Source: Rhizobium sullae
GTDB lineage: Bacteria; Pseudomonadota; Alphaproteobacteria; Rhizobiales; Rhizobiaceae
NCBI RefSeq assembly: GCF_025200715.1
Contig: NZ_CP104144.1
Coordinates: forward strand, 2,232,001 to 2,296,000
Direction: 5' to 3'
Length of the DNA stretch: 64,000 nt
Part shown: piece after piece, positions 36,932 to 46,712 of the stretch
Layout of the letters: each line of letters begins with the position of its first letter
Position numbering within the stretch: the first letter of the stretch is position 1
Translations under genes and position numbers: made by a program
Notes under the pieces: generated by a model
Databases searched by the model: none
Told to the model about the DNA's origin: nothing
Seen by the model: only the letters and a program-made list of their open reading frames with translations

Positions 36932-37987
36932 ATGCTCGATGGGCGAGGGTGCGACGGCCCTTCTGCGGCAGCGGAATCGCGTGCCCAGCACAGGCCGCTT
37001 GGCACCGACCCGCTTTCGGACGTGCTGGGCACAGTCAAGCTGACGGGAGCGCTATTCTTTCTTGTGGAGGCGTCCTTTCCCTGGGGCCTGGAGGTGCCGC
37101 ACGCAGCGGCGTTTTCCTCGATTATTCTGCCACGCGCCCAGCATATCGTATCCTATCACATTATCCTGAAGGGCTCGGGCTGGGCCGGCATTCCACACGC
37201 CACCTCGACATGGTTCGAGGCCGGCGACATACTTGTGCTGCCGCATGGCGACCCGTATTCGATGCTCAGCGAACCCGACCGGGCGCCAGAATTCGACGTC
37301 CAAGCGACAATGGACTTTTTCCGCGACATGGCGGCGGGCAAGCTGCCCTTCGTGTCCAGAGAAGGCGGCGGCGGCGATCCGCGCTGCGAATTCGTCTGCG
37401 GCTTTCTCGGCTGTGACATGCGGCCGTTCAATCCCTTGCTGTCAACCCTGCCGCGCCTTCTGCGGATCAAGCGGTCGCACGACCGGCGCGAGGGACTCTT
37501 GAGCCCTCTCATCGACCTCACGCTTGCCGAGGCGCGCCGGCCGCGGGTTGGCGGCGGATCCATCCGGCTGAGATTGAGCGAGCTGGTTTTCGTCGAGCTG
37601 ATGCGCCAATATCTGGAGAGCCTGCCGGCCCATGAGACCGGCTGGCTTTCGGGCCTGCGTGATCCTGCGATCGGTAAAGTCTTGATCATGCTCCATGAAC
37701 AGCCCGCATACCCGTGGACGCTGAACGAGTTGGCAAGTCGCGCCGGCATGTCGCGCGCAGCCTTTGCGGGACGTTTCACGCATCTCGTGGGCCATGCGCC
37801 GATGCAGTATCTGACCCTCTGGCGTATGCAGATTGCCGCGCGCTTCCTTGGCGACAGCTCCATGAAGGTGGCGGCTGTAGGCCGTGAAATTGGTTATGAA
37901 TCCGAGGCTGCCTTCAGCCGGGCATTCAAAAAGACCGTGGGCGTTTCACCTGCAGCATGGCGGGGTAATGCCGCTGGAACCGGCTGA
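36932..37987 (+). CDS. AraC-family regulator with cupin_6 sensor domain
   Basis: About 351 residues from ATG 36932; ATG 36881 and 36803 are other options and the start is uncertain. The N-terminal half, from PLSDVLGTVKL through FEAGDILVLPHGDPY, is a cupin_6 domain. The C-terminal AraC domain has both helix-turn-helices: WTLNELASRAGMSRAAFAGR and VGREIGYESEAAFSRAFKK. Cupin_6 regulators often sense reactive or toxic compounds; the divergent methyltransferase is the likely target. Confidence 0.8.
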   Translation: MLDGRGCDGPSAAAESRAQHRPLGTDPLSDVLGTVKLTGALFFLVEASFPWGLEVPHAAAFSSIILPRAQHIVSYHIILKGSGWAGIPHATSTWFEAGDILVLPHGDPYSMLSEPDRAPEFDVQATMDFFRDMAAGKLPFVSREGGGGDPRCEFVCGFLGCDMRPFNPLLSTLPRLLRIKRSHDRREGLLSPLIDLTLAEARRPRVGGGSIRLRLSELVFVELMRQYLESLPAHETGWLSGLRDPAIGKVLIMLHEQPAYPWTLNELASRAGMSRAAFAGRFTHLVGHAPMQYLTLWRMQIAARFLGDSSMKVAAVGREIGYESEAAFSRAFKKTVGVSPAAWRGNAAGTG

Positions 37988-38396
37988 TTTCGATACGGGC
38001 TGCTTCTCAAGCTCAGTGGCATTCGCAGCTCTGGTCGCCTCAGTCACCCATCGACTTTGCCCAATATCGGAACGTGGAACTGCGACCTCATGCCGAGCCT
38101 GCAGGCGACGGTTTCGTCAAGGCAGGCGACACGGCCGAACCTTTCGAACTGATTGCGGTCGGCGCAGACAGACTGACCCGCAACGTGCTTCTGCAGATAT
38201 CACTCAATGCTGTTTGCCGGCGAATAAGAGCTGATGATCGGCAGGAACAGATATTGCTGGGCCGCCTGGGTCGATAGCAGTCCAATCGTTGCTTGACGCC
38301 AGGGATCTGAAGAGTAGTTAGGTCCTCATGCAATAGCCCCTCATTGCCGCCCAAGCCCTCCCCCTCAAGGCGTCCTTTTTGTCTGAAGAGCCATCC
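37988..38396. other. Intergenic stretch before the MFS gene
   Basis: About 410 bases. A plus frame (38074-38277) and a minus frame exist but show no known family. The MFS promoter must lie here; no clear boxes were identified. Confidence 0.45.
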
Positions 38397-39863
38397 ATGT
38401 CTGAAAAAACTTCCCATCGCGGGCTCGTTGTGGTCGCGATCATGGCAAGCATGGCGATGATTGCCATCGAGGCAACGATCGTTTCGACGGCGATGCCGCA
38501 AATCGCCGCCCAGTTGGGGCAGATCAACCTCTATTCCTGGGTTTTCTCGTCATTCCTTCTGACGCAGACGGCAACCACCGTTGTATTCGGCAAGCTCGCG
38601 GATATTTATGGCCGCAAACCGATGATCCTCCTGGGTATCGGATTGTTCCTGTTCGCATCCGTGCTTGCCGGCTTCGCATGGTCGATGCCGTCGATGATTG
38701 CTTTTCGGCTGCTCCAGGGTATCGGCGCCGGATCGATTCAGCCCGTCGCCATGACCGTAGTTGCCGATCTTTTTCCCGGAAACCAGCGAGGCAAGGTCCA
38801 AGGCTATCTCGCAAGCGTGTGGGCGCTGTCGGCCGTCGTTGGCCCGCTCCTCGGCAGCCTGATCATTCACAATCTCCCATGGGCCTGGGTATTCTGGATC
38901 AACGTGCCGGTAGGACTTCTCGCGGCATTGGGGTTCATACTGTTTCTGCACGAGGAGAAGCGGAGTCGAATAGTCTCTGTCGATGTGCTCGGCGCGACAC
39001 TTTTCGCCATTTCTATTTCCTCGTTGATGATTGCTTTGACGGAAATGGAAAATGCCGTATCGGGCCAAACCATCGCTGCCCTCGTCGTCGCTGTTGTCAC
39101 TCTCACCGCTTTCATCTGGCAGGAACGCCGTGCCGAAGCGCCCATGGTCGCTCCTGACCTGTGGCTGAAACGGCCGATAGCATTCGCAAACCTGGCGGTC
39201 TTTTTCGCAAGCATGTCGATCATGGGTCTGACGACATTCCTGCCGATGTACGTGCAGACGGTTCTCAACCGCTCGCCTCTCGTGGCAGGCTTCGCATTGA
39301 CCATGTTGCTGCTGGGCTGGCCCTGCGGTGCAACGATCGCATCCCGCCAGTTTGGCCGCTTCGGTTTGCGACCCATCATGATCGCCGGCAGCGTCTGCAT
39401 TCCGGCGGGCACGTGCCTGCTGCTTCTCTTGACACCCTCGAGTTCGGCTGTCCTGGCTGGCGCCGGCTCACTTGTGATGGGTTTTGGCATGGGATTACTC
39501 AATATCTGCGCCTTGATCCTCATCCAGGAAAGCGTGAACTGGTCTGAACGCGGCAGCGCTACCGCCTCGAACGTCTTCTCGCGAAATCTCGGTAGCACGC
39601 TCGGCGCAGCCGTCCTTGGTGCAGTGCTGACCTATGGCCTGGCGCACACCGCCAGCGGCCAGGCGATAACGCCGGAGCAACTGCGGGCTCTCTTGAATGG
39701 CACGGGTGCTGTCGTCAGCAGTGCAGAAGAGCTGCGGCTCGCCCTTCAGCACGCACTACATTCTACCTTCCTAGTCATGCTGGTGACCGCCGTATTGATC
39801 GTTCCAGCCTGCCTGCTTGTTCCGCGACCCGTAGCACGTCTGGAGATGCAACAGGAGACCTGA
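38397..39863 (+). CDS. MFS multidrug exporter, DHA2/EmrB-QacA type
   Basis: 488 residues and about 14 membrane helices. Motif A is FGKLADIYGRKPMIL; motif C type glycine-proline SVWALSAVVGPLLGSL follows. This is a proton-driven exporter of drugs or metabolites. It is the only gene on the plus strand here, and no adjacent regulator or membrane-fusion partner is seen, so it probably acts alone in the inner membrane. ATG 38397 was preferred to TTG 38379. Confidence 0.85.
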   Translation: MSEKTSHRGLVVVAIMASMAMIAIEATIVSTAMPQIAAQLGQINLYSWVFSSFLLTQTATTVVFGKLADIYGRKPMILLGIGLFLFASVLAGFAWSMPSMIAFRLLQGIGAGSIQPVAMTVVADLFPGNQRGKVQGYLASVWALSAVVGPLLGSLIIHNLPWAWVFWINVPVGLLAALGFILFLHEEKRSRIVSVDVLGATLFAISISSLMIALTEMENAVSGQTIAALVVAVVTLTAFIWQERRAEAPMVAPDLWLKRPIAFANLAVFFASMSIMGLTTFLPMYVQTVLNRSPLVAGFALTMLLLGWPCGATIASRQFGRFGLRPIMIAGSVCIPAGTCLLLLLTPSSSAVLAGAGSLVMGFGMGLLNICALILIQESVNWSERGSATASNVFSRNLGSTLGAAVLGAVLTYGLAHTASGQAITPEQLRALLNGTGAVVSSAEELRLALQHALHSTFLVMLVTAVLIVPACLLVPRPVARLEMQQET

Positions 39864-39895
39864 GCTTAACGCTCGCCCCACAAGCTCGCCAAAAA

Positions 39896-41143
39896 CTACC
39901 ATCGGGGCACTCGTCGCTCGTAGCCCGGATCAAACTGCTTCATGTAAGCGGTGTCATCGCGCTCCTTCATGTCCGCCTGTTTGTAGAGAGCCGCCAGTTC
40001 GGCCAGACTGTCGCGATCAAGGGTAACGCCAAGACCCGGACCATCCGGCACAGTCAAGGCGCCGTCAGAAAAAGTGAATGGCGCACCCTCGATCACATCG
40101 ACGCCGATCCAGGGGTAATGGGTGTCGCAGTCGTAACTCAGGTTCGGTGTTGCCGCCGCCACATGAACCATTGCCGCAAGGGTGATGCCGAGATGCGAAT
40201 TGGAATGCATGGAAACGCCGAGGCCCAAGGTCTCGCATAATTTGCCGAGATGCGTCGATGCTCGCAAGCCACCCCAATAATGGTGATCGGACAGAACGAT
40301 CTGCACCGCTCTTTTGCGAAAGACTTCGGCGATCTGATCAAATTCCAGCACGATCATATTGGTGGCGAGCGGGATCGAGGTAGCGGCGGCGACTTCCGCC
40401 ATGGCATCCGTGCCGATGACCGGGTCCTCCAAATACTCCAGGACGCTCTCCAGCTTGCGCGCAACATGAATGGCCGTTTCGACAGTCCAGCCGCCGTTGG
40501 GATCGATCCGCAGTGGATGATCGGGGAAGGCCTCCCGCAGCTTCAACATCGTCTCGATTTCGAGGTCTGGATGCAGCACGCCGCCCTTCAGCTTGAGCGA
40601 GCGGAATCCGTGAGCTTTGATCATGACCCGCGCTTCGGCGACCATCTGCTCCGGCGTGAGCACCTCGCCCCACGTATCTTGTTCCTGCCCGACATGGGCG
40701 CCGAACTTGAAGAAAAGATAGGCACTGAAGGAGACACTGCTGCGCACCGCGCCTCCGAGCAGGTCGGCCACGGGGCGCCCGAGCAGCTTGCCCTGGATAT
40801 CAAGACACGGAACCTCGAAGGCGGACGCAACCACATCGGTCAGCTTGTGATCGGCGACTGCGGACCTCGCATTGATGCCGCCGCCTTCGGGCAGCGCCGT
40901 TATGACGCGCGACTTCAGCTCGTGAAGATGGAAAGGATCGAGCCCTATCAAAGCGGGCGCCGCACGCCGCAGGCCTTCCAGCGCCTTGGTGCTTCCGTAG
41001 CTTTCGCCCAATCCGACCGTCCCGTCATCGCAAATGACCTCGATCACAGTGCGCAGCGCATAAGGCTGGTGGACGCCCTTGCAGTTCAACAGGGGTTTGT
41101 CGGGTATCGCGACAGGTGTGAGATGGATTTCGGCTATGCGCAT
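39896..41143 (-). CDS. Glucarate-dehydratase-like enolase-superfamily enzyme
   Basis: 415 residues from ATG 41143. Enolase-superfamily features: KxK-type base SLKLKGGV, metal ligands in RIDPNGGW and EDPVIG, the GlucD-type Asn in LATNMIV, the third acid in SDHHYWGG, and the general His in SMHSNSHLG. It should dehydrate an aldarate such as glucarate to a 4-deoxy-5-oxo acid. Its ATG overlaps the preceding stop (TGATG). It is the last gene of the oligouronide operon. Confidence 0.8.
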   Translation of the reverse strand: MRIAEIHLTPVAIPDKPLLNCKGVHQPYALRTVIEVICDDGTVGLGESYGSTKALEGLRRAAPALIGLDPFHLHELKSRVITALPEGGGINARSAVADHKLTDVVASAFEVPCLDIQGKLLGRPVADLLGGAVRSSVSFSAYLFFKFGAHVGQEQDTWGEVLTPEQMVAEARVMIKAHGFRSLKLKGGVLHPDLEIETMLKLREAFPDHPLRIDPNGGWTVETAIHVARKLESVLEYLEDPVIGTDAMAEVAAATSIPLATNMIVLEFDQIAEVFRKRAVQIVLSDHHYWGGLRASTHLGKLCETLGLGVSMHSNSHLGITLAAMVHVAAATPNLSYDCDTHYPWIGVDVIEGAPFTFSDGALTVPDGPGLGVTLDRDSLAELAALYKQADMKERDDTAYMKQFDPGYERRVPRW

Positions 41144-41940
41144 CAGAAAACTCCTTGTCGCCACCAACCAGACGCTGCCGTCAATGCGTCCTCGAGGGGA
41201 GGCAATTCCGGATGCCAATGGCGCTCCCATTCCAGACTGATCGGCAGGCGGCGCTCGTCCGACGAAAGAAGCGACATCAGCCCTGCCATGGGAAAATCAC
41301 CCTGTCCCGGCAGGACGTAATGCCGGCGCCCATCACCATCCAGCGCGCTGTCCTTGACGTGCAAATGGACGACGCTCGCCGCAATGCGGCCCCAGAGAGC
41401 CTCGGCGCCCGACCCCTTCGCCCATGTATGATGCGTGTCCCACAAAATTCGCGCTGCCGGCACCTGCTCGACAAACGCAACAAGTTGCTCGAAATCCGCC
41501 AGCGCATCGTGGGTCTCGATCATCAGGTCGACCTTCAGACCACGCGACTGCCGCATCGCCTGCCAAGCATCCAGCATGTCCCCGGCTTGCACCATACCGG
41601 CTTTGCTCAATCGGCTGCCGCCATCGAAGACACGCAGATATCCGGCGCCCGCCGCCTCAGCCCAGGCGATAAATGGTTCGATCGGGGACAGATCGGGCCC
41701 ATCGAACAGACGTACGGACGTATTCAGCGCAGCGACTCTTATCTTTTGACGGGACAGGAAAGCCGCCAAGCCGGAAGGCTTGCCGAACTCGGCGGCAAGT
41801 GCCGCCGGCAGATCGAGTGTTCCGGAAAGCCCACGCAGTTCTACGGCCTCGATGCCGTTTCGTTTCGCCAGATCGGCCACTTGGTGCAGGTTCAGGTCCG
41901 AGCAGCCAAGGGTGGAGAAGCAATATTCCAATCCCCTCAT
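41143..41940 (-). CDS. Sugar-phosphate isomerase/epimerase (AP-endonuclease-2 TIM barrel)
   Basis: 265 residues. Metal ligands typical of the xylose-isomerase-like barrel are visible: Glu in MIETHDAL, Asp and His in LWDTHHTW, His in VVHLHVKDS, and Glu in SLEWERHWHPEL. It probably interconverts keto and aldo or epimeric forms of a uronate-derived acid. It overlaps both neighbours by one to four bases. Confidence 0.75.
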   Translation of the reverse strand: MRGLEYCFSTLGCSDLNLHQVADLAKRNGIEAVELRGLSGTLDLPAALAAEFGKPSGLAAFLSRQKIRVAALNTSVRLFDGPDLSPIEPFIAWAEAAGAGYLRVFDGGSRLSKAGMVQAGDMLDAWQAMRQSRGLKVDLMIETHDALADFEQLVAFVEQVPAARILWDTHHTWAKGSGAEALWGRIAASVVHLHVKDSALDGDGRRHYVLPGQGDFPMAGLMSLLSSDERRLPISLEWERHWHPELPPLEDALTAASGWWRQGVF

Positions 41941-42971
41941 GCCATGTGCTCCAGATCACGCTTATGCACGGGATGGAGCGGCGGGAGGCCGCCGACGAAC
42001 CGTTCGATCTCGGTAATCGCAAGGTCGGAAAGCGCCCTCAATTCATTGCCCAACGCCCCGGCGATGTGGGGAGTCAGCACGACATTGGGAAGATCGTAGA
42101 ACGGGCTATCCGGTGGCAGAGGCTCGGGATCGGGCGTATCGATCAGAATGCGCAACCGCCCCGACCGGGCTTCGACCAGCAGCGCGCCATGATCGACAAG
42201 CCAGCCCCGCGCCGTATTGATCAACACAGCACGATCTGCCATCAGCGACAATTCGCGCGCGCCGATCATATGGCGGGTCTCGGGCAAAATCGGCGCATGG
42301 AGCGAAACCGTATCGGACCATGCGAGAAGATCATGCAGTTCCATCTTCATGGCGCCGAGTGCCGCGGCTTCTTGCGCTTTAAGGAAGGGATCGTAAACCG
42401 CGATCTGGAATTTGCTGCGGGCGAGCATCTCGATGATCAGACGGCCAATCCGCGAGGCCCCCACAATCCCGACGCGACGGGAATGATTGCCGAGATAGGG
42501 AAAATTCAGGCCGCGCCGGCTGCCGAAGCCACCAGCACCTCGCTCGGCTCGGTGATCGTCGCGCAGGCGGAAGACATCCTTGCCGCACATGATGATCGCC
42601 GCAAAGGTGAATTCGGCAACAGGAACGGCCATGGCCGACGCGGCCGTCGTAACGAGGATGCCGGGCGCGTCCCAGAATTCAGCTGGCGCGAACGTGCGCA
42701 CGGACGCTGCCGCATAGGCGACCATCCTGAGCCGGGGCGCACGCTTGAGACGCGCCCTCGTCAACGCCGGGGTGCCCCAAGCCGCCAAAAGAATATCCGC
42801 CTCGGCAAGCGCTTCGGCACCCGTCAGCGTGTCGAAGTCGGTGAAGGGGAAACCCGGAATAACATCCACCACTGCCTTCAACCTCACCCATTCGTGCGGC
42901 CCGAAAAATCCCTCGGGAAGTTCGTCCCGCATGGCGACGAGCAGTCTTGGTTTACGCGAGCTTCCCGTCAT
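41937..42971 (-). CDS. D-2-hydroxyacid dehydrogenase
   Basis: 344 residues. The NAD-binding motif is RVGIVGASRIGRLIIEML. The catalytic Arg is in INTARGWLVDHGAL, and the catalytic His in VLTPHIAGA. It would reduce a 2-oxo acid or oxidise a 2-hydroxy acid in sugar-acid breakdown. Start and stop overlap the neighbouring genes as ATGA. Confidence 0.85.
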   Translation of the reverse strand: MTGSSRKPRLLVAMRDELPEGFFGPHEWVRLKAVVDVIPGFPFTDFDTLTGAEALAEADILLAAWGTPALTRARLKRAPRLRMVAYAAASVRTFAPAEFWDAPGILVTTAASAMAVPVAEFTFAAIIMCGKDVFRLRDDHRAERGAGGFGSRRGLNFPYLGNHSRRVGIVGASRIGRLIIEMLARSKFQIAVYDPFLKAQEAAALGAMKMELHDLLAWSDTVSLHAPILPETRHMIGARELSLMADRAVLINTARGWLVDHGALLVEARSGRLRILIDTPDPEPLPPDSPFYDLPNVVLTPHIAGALGNELRALSDLAITEIERFVGGLPPLHPVHKRDLEHMA

Positions 42972-43531
42972 GCGCGTACCGGACTTGGAACAGGCCGAAT
43001 GTCGATACGGGAAATCTTGATCTCGAGGGGCCTCGCATCCGCGCGCAAGATGACATCGAGGTGAAGTTCGGGCGCCTTGGCACCGGCCTCGAGCTTCAGC
43101 GGCGGTGTCCCAATCGCTCCTCGCCAGGATGTGCTCTGGAACGGAAAAAACGAGCCGTCATCGGCGCAAAATGGCGCGAGCGTAATTGCCTCCTGGCTTG
43201 TGTCGGCATCGACGACGATCAGATCGAAATCCGATGCGAACGGCCGCGGCAGGCGGGGCTCGATCTCGATTGCTTTCTGTCCGGAACCTCCGAAATTGCG
43301 GCCCGAAAAGAAGCGACTGACGCCGTCGCGATTGCTGGGCTCCCAGCCGGAAACAATACCTGGATCATGATGGATGGGACAAGAAAGCCGGCCGTTCGAC
43401 AACACCTCGGCCCAACTCATCCAGCCGCGCGCCGAGGTGGCACGCGACGTAGCATCACCAATGTGGTTCTGCTGGACAAGCGAGGTGCCAAGAATGGCGA
43501 TGCGGCCTGCCCTTCGTAGAGACACGGACAT
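42968..43531 (-). CDS. SGNH/GDSL-hydrolase-like protein, internally shortened
   Basis: 187 residues from ATG 43531, eight bases after the SDR stop. Block I is RIAILGTSLVQQNHIG with the nucleophile Ser; SARGWMSWAEVL and SGRNFGGSGQKAIEIEPRL follow. At DFDLIVVDADTSQ, where GxND and later the DxxH block should come, the protein jumps to a beta-rich tail. The catalytic Asp-His part therefore seems deleted, yet the frame and the ATGA overlap with the next gene are kept. It is probably inactive as an esterase. Confidence 0.55.
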   Translation of the reverse strand: MSVSLRRAGRIAILGTSLVQQNHIGDATSRATSARGWMSWAEVLSNGRLSCPIHHDPGIVSGWEPSNRDGVSRFFSGRNFGGSGQKAIEIEPRLPRPFASDFDLIVVDADTSQEAITLAPFCADDGSFFPFQSTSWRGAIGTPPLKLEAGAKAPELHLDVILRADARPLEIKISRIDIRPVPSPVRA

Positions 43532-43538
43532 CCAGACC

Positions 43539-44288
43539 TCAGGAAAACAGCACGCCGCCATTGATGTCGTAGCAGGCACCGGTGATGTAGGCCGCGTCGT
43601 CCGACACCAGGAAGGCCACCAGCGCCGCGACGTCTTCGCTCGATCCTTCTCGTTTCATGAGCGCGGCACCGGCCACCCGTTCGCGAACTTCGGGCTTGGT
43701 GAAGGTGTCATGAAAGGTCGTCGCGATCATGCCAGGGCAAACTGCATTGACGCGAATATTGGGGCCGACTTCCTTTGCAAGACCCCGCGTGAACGTCATG
43801 ACGGCACCTTTGGACGTGGCATAGGCGATAGCACCTGGCCCGCCGCCATCGCGGCCAGCCTGGGAGGAGAAGGTCACGATCGCGCCCCCCTTCGCCATCC
43901 TCGGAAGGACGGCCTTTGCCGTCACGAACAAAGACGTTAGGTTCACGTCGAGGACCTGATGCCAGAACGCCTCGTCCATCTCGGCTATGGTCTTGCGAGC
44001 GACCATGCCACCGGCGACATGCACAAGGCTATGAATGGCACCGAACCTGTCGGAGGCTGTGGCAATTGCCGCTTCGGCATCGGCACGTTTCGTAAGGTCG
44101 GCCTTGATTGCTAAAGCCGAACGGCCGAGCTTCTCGATTTCGGCCGCTGCGCTCGCCGCCCCCTCTTCGGCACCGTTGTAGGTGAGCACAACATTCGCCC
44201 CTTCCTGGGCAAAACGAATGGCGCACGCACGCCCGATATCGCGACCGGCTCCGGCGACGACGACAGTCTTGTTTGTGAAACGCTGCAT
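43539..44288 (-). CDS. Short-chain dehydrogenase/reductase (uronate-derivative reductase)
   Basis: 249 residues. Cofactor motif [10 protein letters not shown], then DLTKR; catalytic Ser in VTFSSQAG and YxxxK in AYATSKGA. In alginate gene clusters an SDR reduces the unsaturated-uronate product DEH to 2-keto-3-deoxygluconate; the same role is likely here because the gene follows the lyase by 17 bases. A GGAGG site precedes it. Confidence 0.85.
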   Translation of the reverse strand: MQRFTNKTVVVAGAGRDIGRACAIRFAQEGANVVLTYNGAEEGAASAAAEIEKLGRSALAIKADLTKRADAEAAIATASDRFGAIHSLVHVAGGMVARKTIAEMDEAFWHQVLDVNLTSLFVTAKAVLPRMAKGGAIVTFSSQAGRDGGGPGAIAYATSKGAVMTFTRGLAKEVGPNIRVNAVCPGMIATTFHDTFTKPEVRERVAGAALMKREGSSEDVAALVAFLVSDDAAYITGACYDINGGVLFS

Positions 44289-44305
44289 TGAAAACCTCCG
44301 ACGGA

Positions 44306-46636
44306 CTAGAATTGCTTGGGAAGAGACAGTTTGAAACGCTGGTCATCGACATCGGTAAAATAGATGTCGGTGGAGAAGCCCTGATCGTCGATGAAGCTGA
44401 AAATGCGCTTCGGCTCCTTCAGGCTGTAGGGAACGAGAAGGGTCACAAGGCTGTGGCGCGTCGCCGCCGGCGCGGTGGCACAAATGTGGTGATGCACTTC
44501 GAGCCCTTCGAGTTCCGCCGGATCGATGCCGGGGAATCCTTCGACGGCCGTGATTTGAGGCATGCCCGCGGAGGAAAAGATGAACTGTCCATAAAAGCCT
44601 GCCTTCCGACCATTGTAGCGGAAACTCGATCGGCCGGCCTGCGGCGCGCCCACCGTGTGGCAAAGCCACTGCAGTTCCTGCGGCTCGGAGCACTCCACGT
44701 GATCGACAATCACGAAATAGCTGTCGTTGACGAAGTGGATTTCGCGCTCGGCTTTTTGAACTAGCGGATTGGCGACCTGATAAGCAGCCGTCGCATCTCC
44801 AAGAATACGAAGATGGCCGGGATTTTCCTCGACCTCAACGATGCGACCGGCGGCGCGGCGGGCAAGCGCCTTATCCTTTTCTGCATACTGCCCCTTGCCG
44901 CCGATGAGCACCGCATTTTTCGACCGGGTCTGGCGCCGCCAGTGGAGATGCATGCTGGAATTGAAGGCGATGTAATAACCTGACTGGATCGCCAGATCTT
45001 CGCCATAGGCATAAAGAACGAAGGCGTTCTGGTCACCGTGGCTGTGGCTCAGCGAACCATAGGGACTCGATTTGAAGACGAATTGCAGATGCTGGTCGGG
45101 ATCCTGCATATTGTTCTGGATCGCCACCCAGCCGATATCGTTGAAGACGGCAAGCGCGGGGAGGTCGGCAGGCGAAGCCGCTGCCACCTCCCGATAATCG
45201 TGACGATAGACCAGTTCGTCGAAATTCAGGTCCCACCAACCGTAGTTATAGAAGGCCGCTTCCGTGCCGATCGCATCCGCCTTGATGCGATCGAAATACC
45301 ACTGATAGTGGCCATCCCCGGTCACGCCGGCAAACTGGCGCACATTGTAGCCGACCTTCAGGCCGGGCAGATCGCCCATGGTCGAATCATCGCCAAAACC
45401 GGCACGCCGCGTTCCCGGTGCCTTGGTGTAAAGGGGAAACCGGCCGGTATTCTGAAAAAACGGCCGCTGATAGAGATCGAAGCCGATATAGGACCGGATC
45501 AGGTTGGCGGCCTCGATGAGATAGGCCATGCCGGTCATCCAGTAATGGGGGCCCTCGGCCCATCCCCCGTCTGTTCCCGCCCAGGGGGAATAGAGGGTCG
45601 CTAGGAATTCGACGGTATAGTCGAGCCATTCGACCGCCTCGTCGCTTTCGCCGTAAAGCGCGATGCAGGCCGGCGTCAGCACCGCCGAGAGCGAACGCAC
45701 CGCATGGCTGTCGTAAGGAAACACGTGGATGCGGGCGTGGGCGATGACATGTTCAGCCACCTCGCGCGTCCGGCGCAGAAGGACGGCTCGAACTGTATTG
45801 CGTTGCTCTTCGCTCAAGTGGTCATGAAGCCAGTCATAACCCCAGGCCAATGCGACGACGACGCGGAACGCGGCTTCATCATTATAGGCGCGCGAGGTTG
45901 CGCCGGTCGGATCCCATGCCGCAACGGCGAGCAACCAGTCGCGGGATGCGTCCAGCAGATCGTCCCGGCCCAGGACGCGGCCTGCGATGGCAAGATGCCG
46001 GATCGCATAGATGGCCTCCTGGCAATCGATGTACATCTGCCGCCAAAGTGTCGCGACGCGCACATTGTTGGGATAGGGCTTGGGTTCCTCGATGATCGGA
46101 CGCTCAAGCCAGGGTTTCGCGGATTTCGCAAAAAAATCCGACCAGCCGCAGTGATCCGGATCCTTTGCCACGGCTGCCGCAAAAGTTTCGAGCCGATTGG
46201 AATTCATCCACAGCCGAGGATGACTGATATGCGAGGCAGTGTGTCGGGCGGCCCTGCCCGGCAGCGGGGTCAGCGGCAATTTTTCACTGATTTCAAAACT
46301 GCGCACCGCGCTCCAATTGGAACTGCATGTGGCGGTCTTCGGATCCCAAAGCGCATAGGACCAATGATAGCGACCTTCCGGCAGGGTTTCGTCCGGAGTG
46401 AAAAAACTCCAGGCAAGGTCCTTATAGGTCCTCGTCTTGTCATCGGCGAAGCCGGGATCGGCCGACACCCGCAGGATATATCGCCCTCCATCATCGATGT
46501 CGGGCAGCCAGGAGAAGCGCGGCGGGTTCTCTGTCGGAGGGCTCTGCTCGCTCGGCGCGTAGCCAATGGTCAATGAACCCGGTCGGGGTTCATCGAGATG
46601 AGCTTGTTTGACTATGGCCGGGGCAGAGTGACGCAT
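44306..46636 (-). CDS. PL15-type oligo-alginate lyase (heparinase II/III family)
   Basis: 776 residues from ATG 46636. An N-terminal beta domain ([20 protein letters not shown]) is followed by an alpha-toroid ([33 protein letters not shown]) and a heparinase II/III beta-sheet part ([20 protein letters not shown]). This arrangement is that of the Agrobacterium exolytic PL15 lyase Atu3025. No signal peptide is seen, so it should act in the cytoplasm on imported oligomers, releasing unsaturated monomers. Other acidic oligosaccharides are possible substrates. Confidence 0.85.
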   Translation of the reverse strand: MRHSAPAIVKQAHLDEPRPGSLTIGYAPSEQSPPTENPPRFSWLPDIDDGGRYILRVSADPGFADDKTRTYKDLAWSFFTPDETLPEGRYHWSYALWDPKTATCSSNWSAVRSFEISEKLPLTPLPGRAARHTASHISHPRLWMNSNRLETFAAAVAKDPDHCGWSDFFAKSAKPWLERPIIEEPKPYPNNVRVATLWRQMYIDCQEAIYAIRHLAIAGRVLGRDDLLDASRDWLLAVAAWDPTGATSRAYNDEAAFRVVVALAWGYDWLHDHLSEEQRNTVRAVLLRRTREVAEHVIAHARIHVFPYDSHAVRSLSAVLTPACIALYGESDEAVEWLDYTVEFLATLYSPWAGTDGGWAEGPHYWMTGMAYLIEAANLIRSYIGFDLYQRPFFQNTGRFPLYTKAPGTRRAGFGDDSTMGDLPGLKVGYNVRQFAGVTGDGHYQWYFDRIKADAIGTEAAFYNYGWWDLNFDELVYRHDYREVAAASPADLPALAVFNDIGWVAIQNNMQDPDQHLQFVFKSSPYGSLSHSHGDQNAFVLYAYGEDLAIQSGYYIAFNSSMHLHWRRQTRSKNAVLIGGKGQYAEKDKALARRAAGRIVEVEENPGHLRILGDATAAYQVANPLVQKAEREIHFVNDSYFVIVDHVECSEPQELQWLCHTVGAPQAGRSSFRYNGRKAGFYGQFIFSSAGMPQITAVEGFPGIDPAELEGLEVHHHICATAPAATRHSLVTLLVPYSLKEPKRIFSFIDDQGFSTDIYFTDVDDQRFKLSLPKQF

Positions 46637-46712
46637 CGCGGCTCGAACTCCTATGAAAAAGCGTGGTGTGAGGATGGCAGCGACCGGCGCCGCCATCCAG
46701 GATAAGGAAGGA

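Noticed and set aside
41673..43064. 463-codon open frame on plus opposite the dehydrogenase and isomerase
   Set aside because: Spans the joint of two well-supported minus-strand genes and shows no motif.
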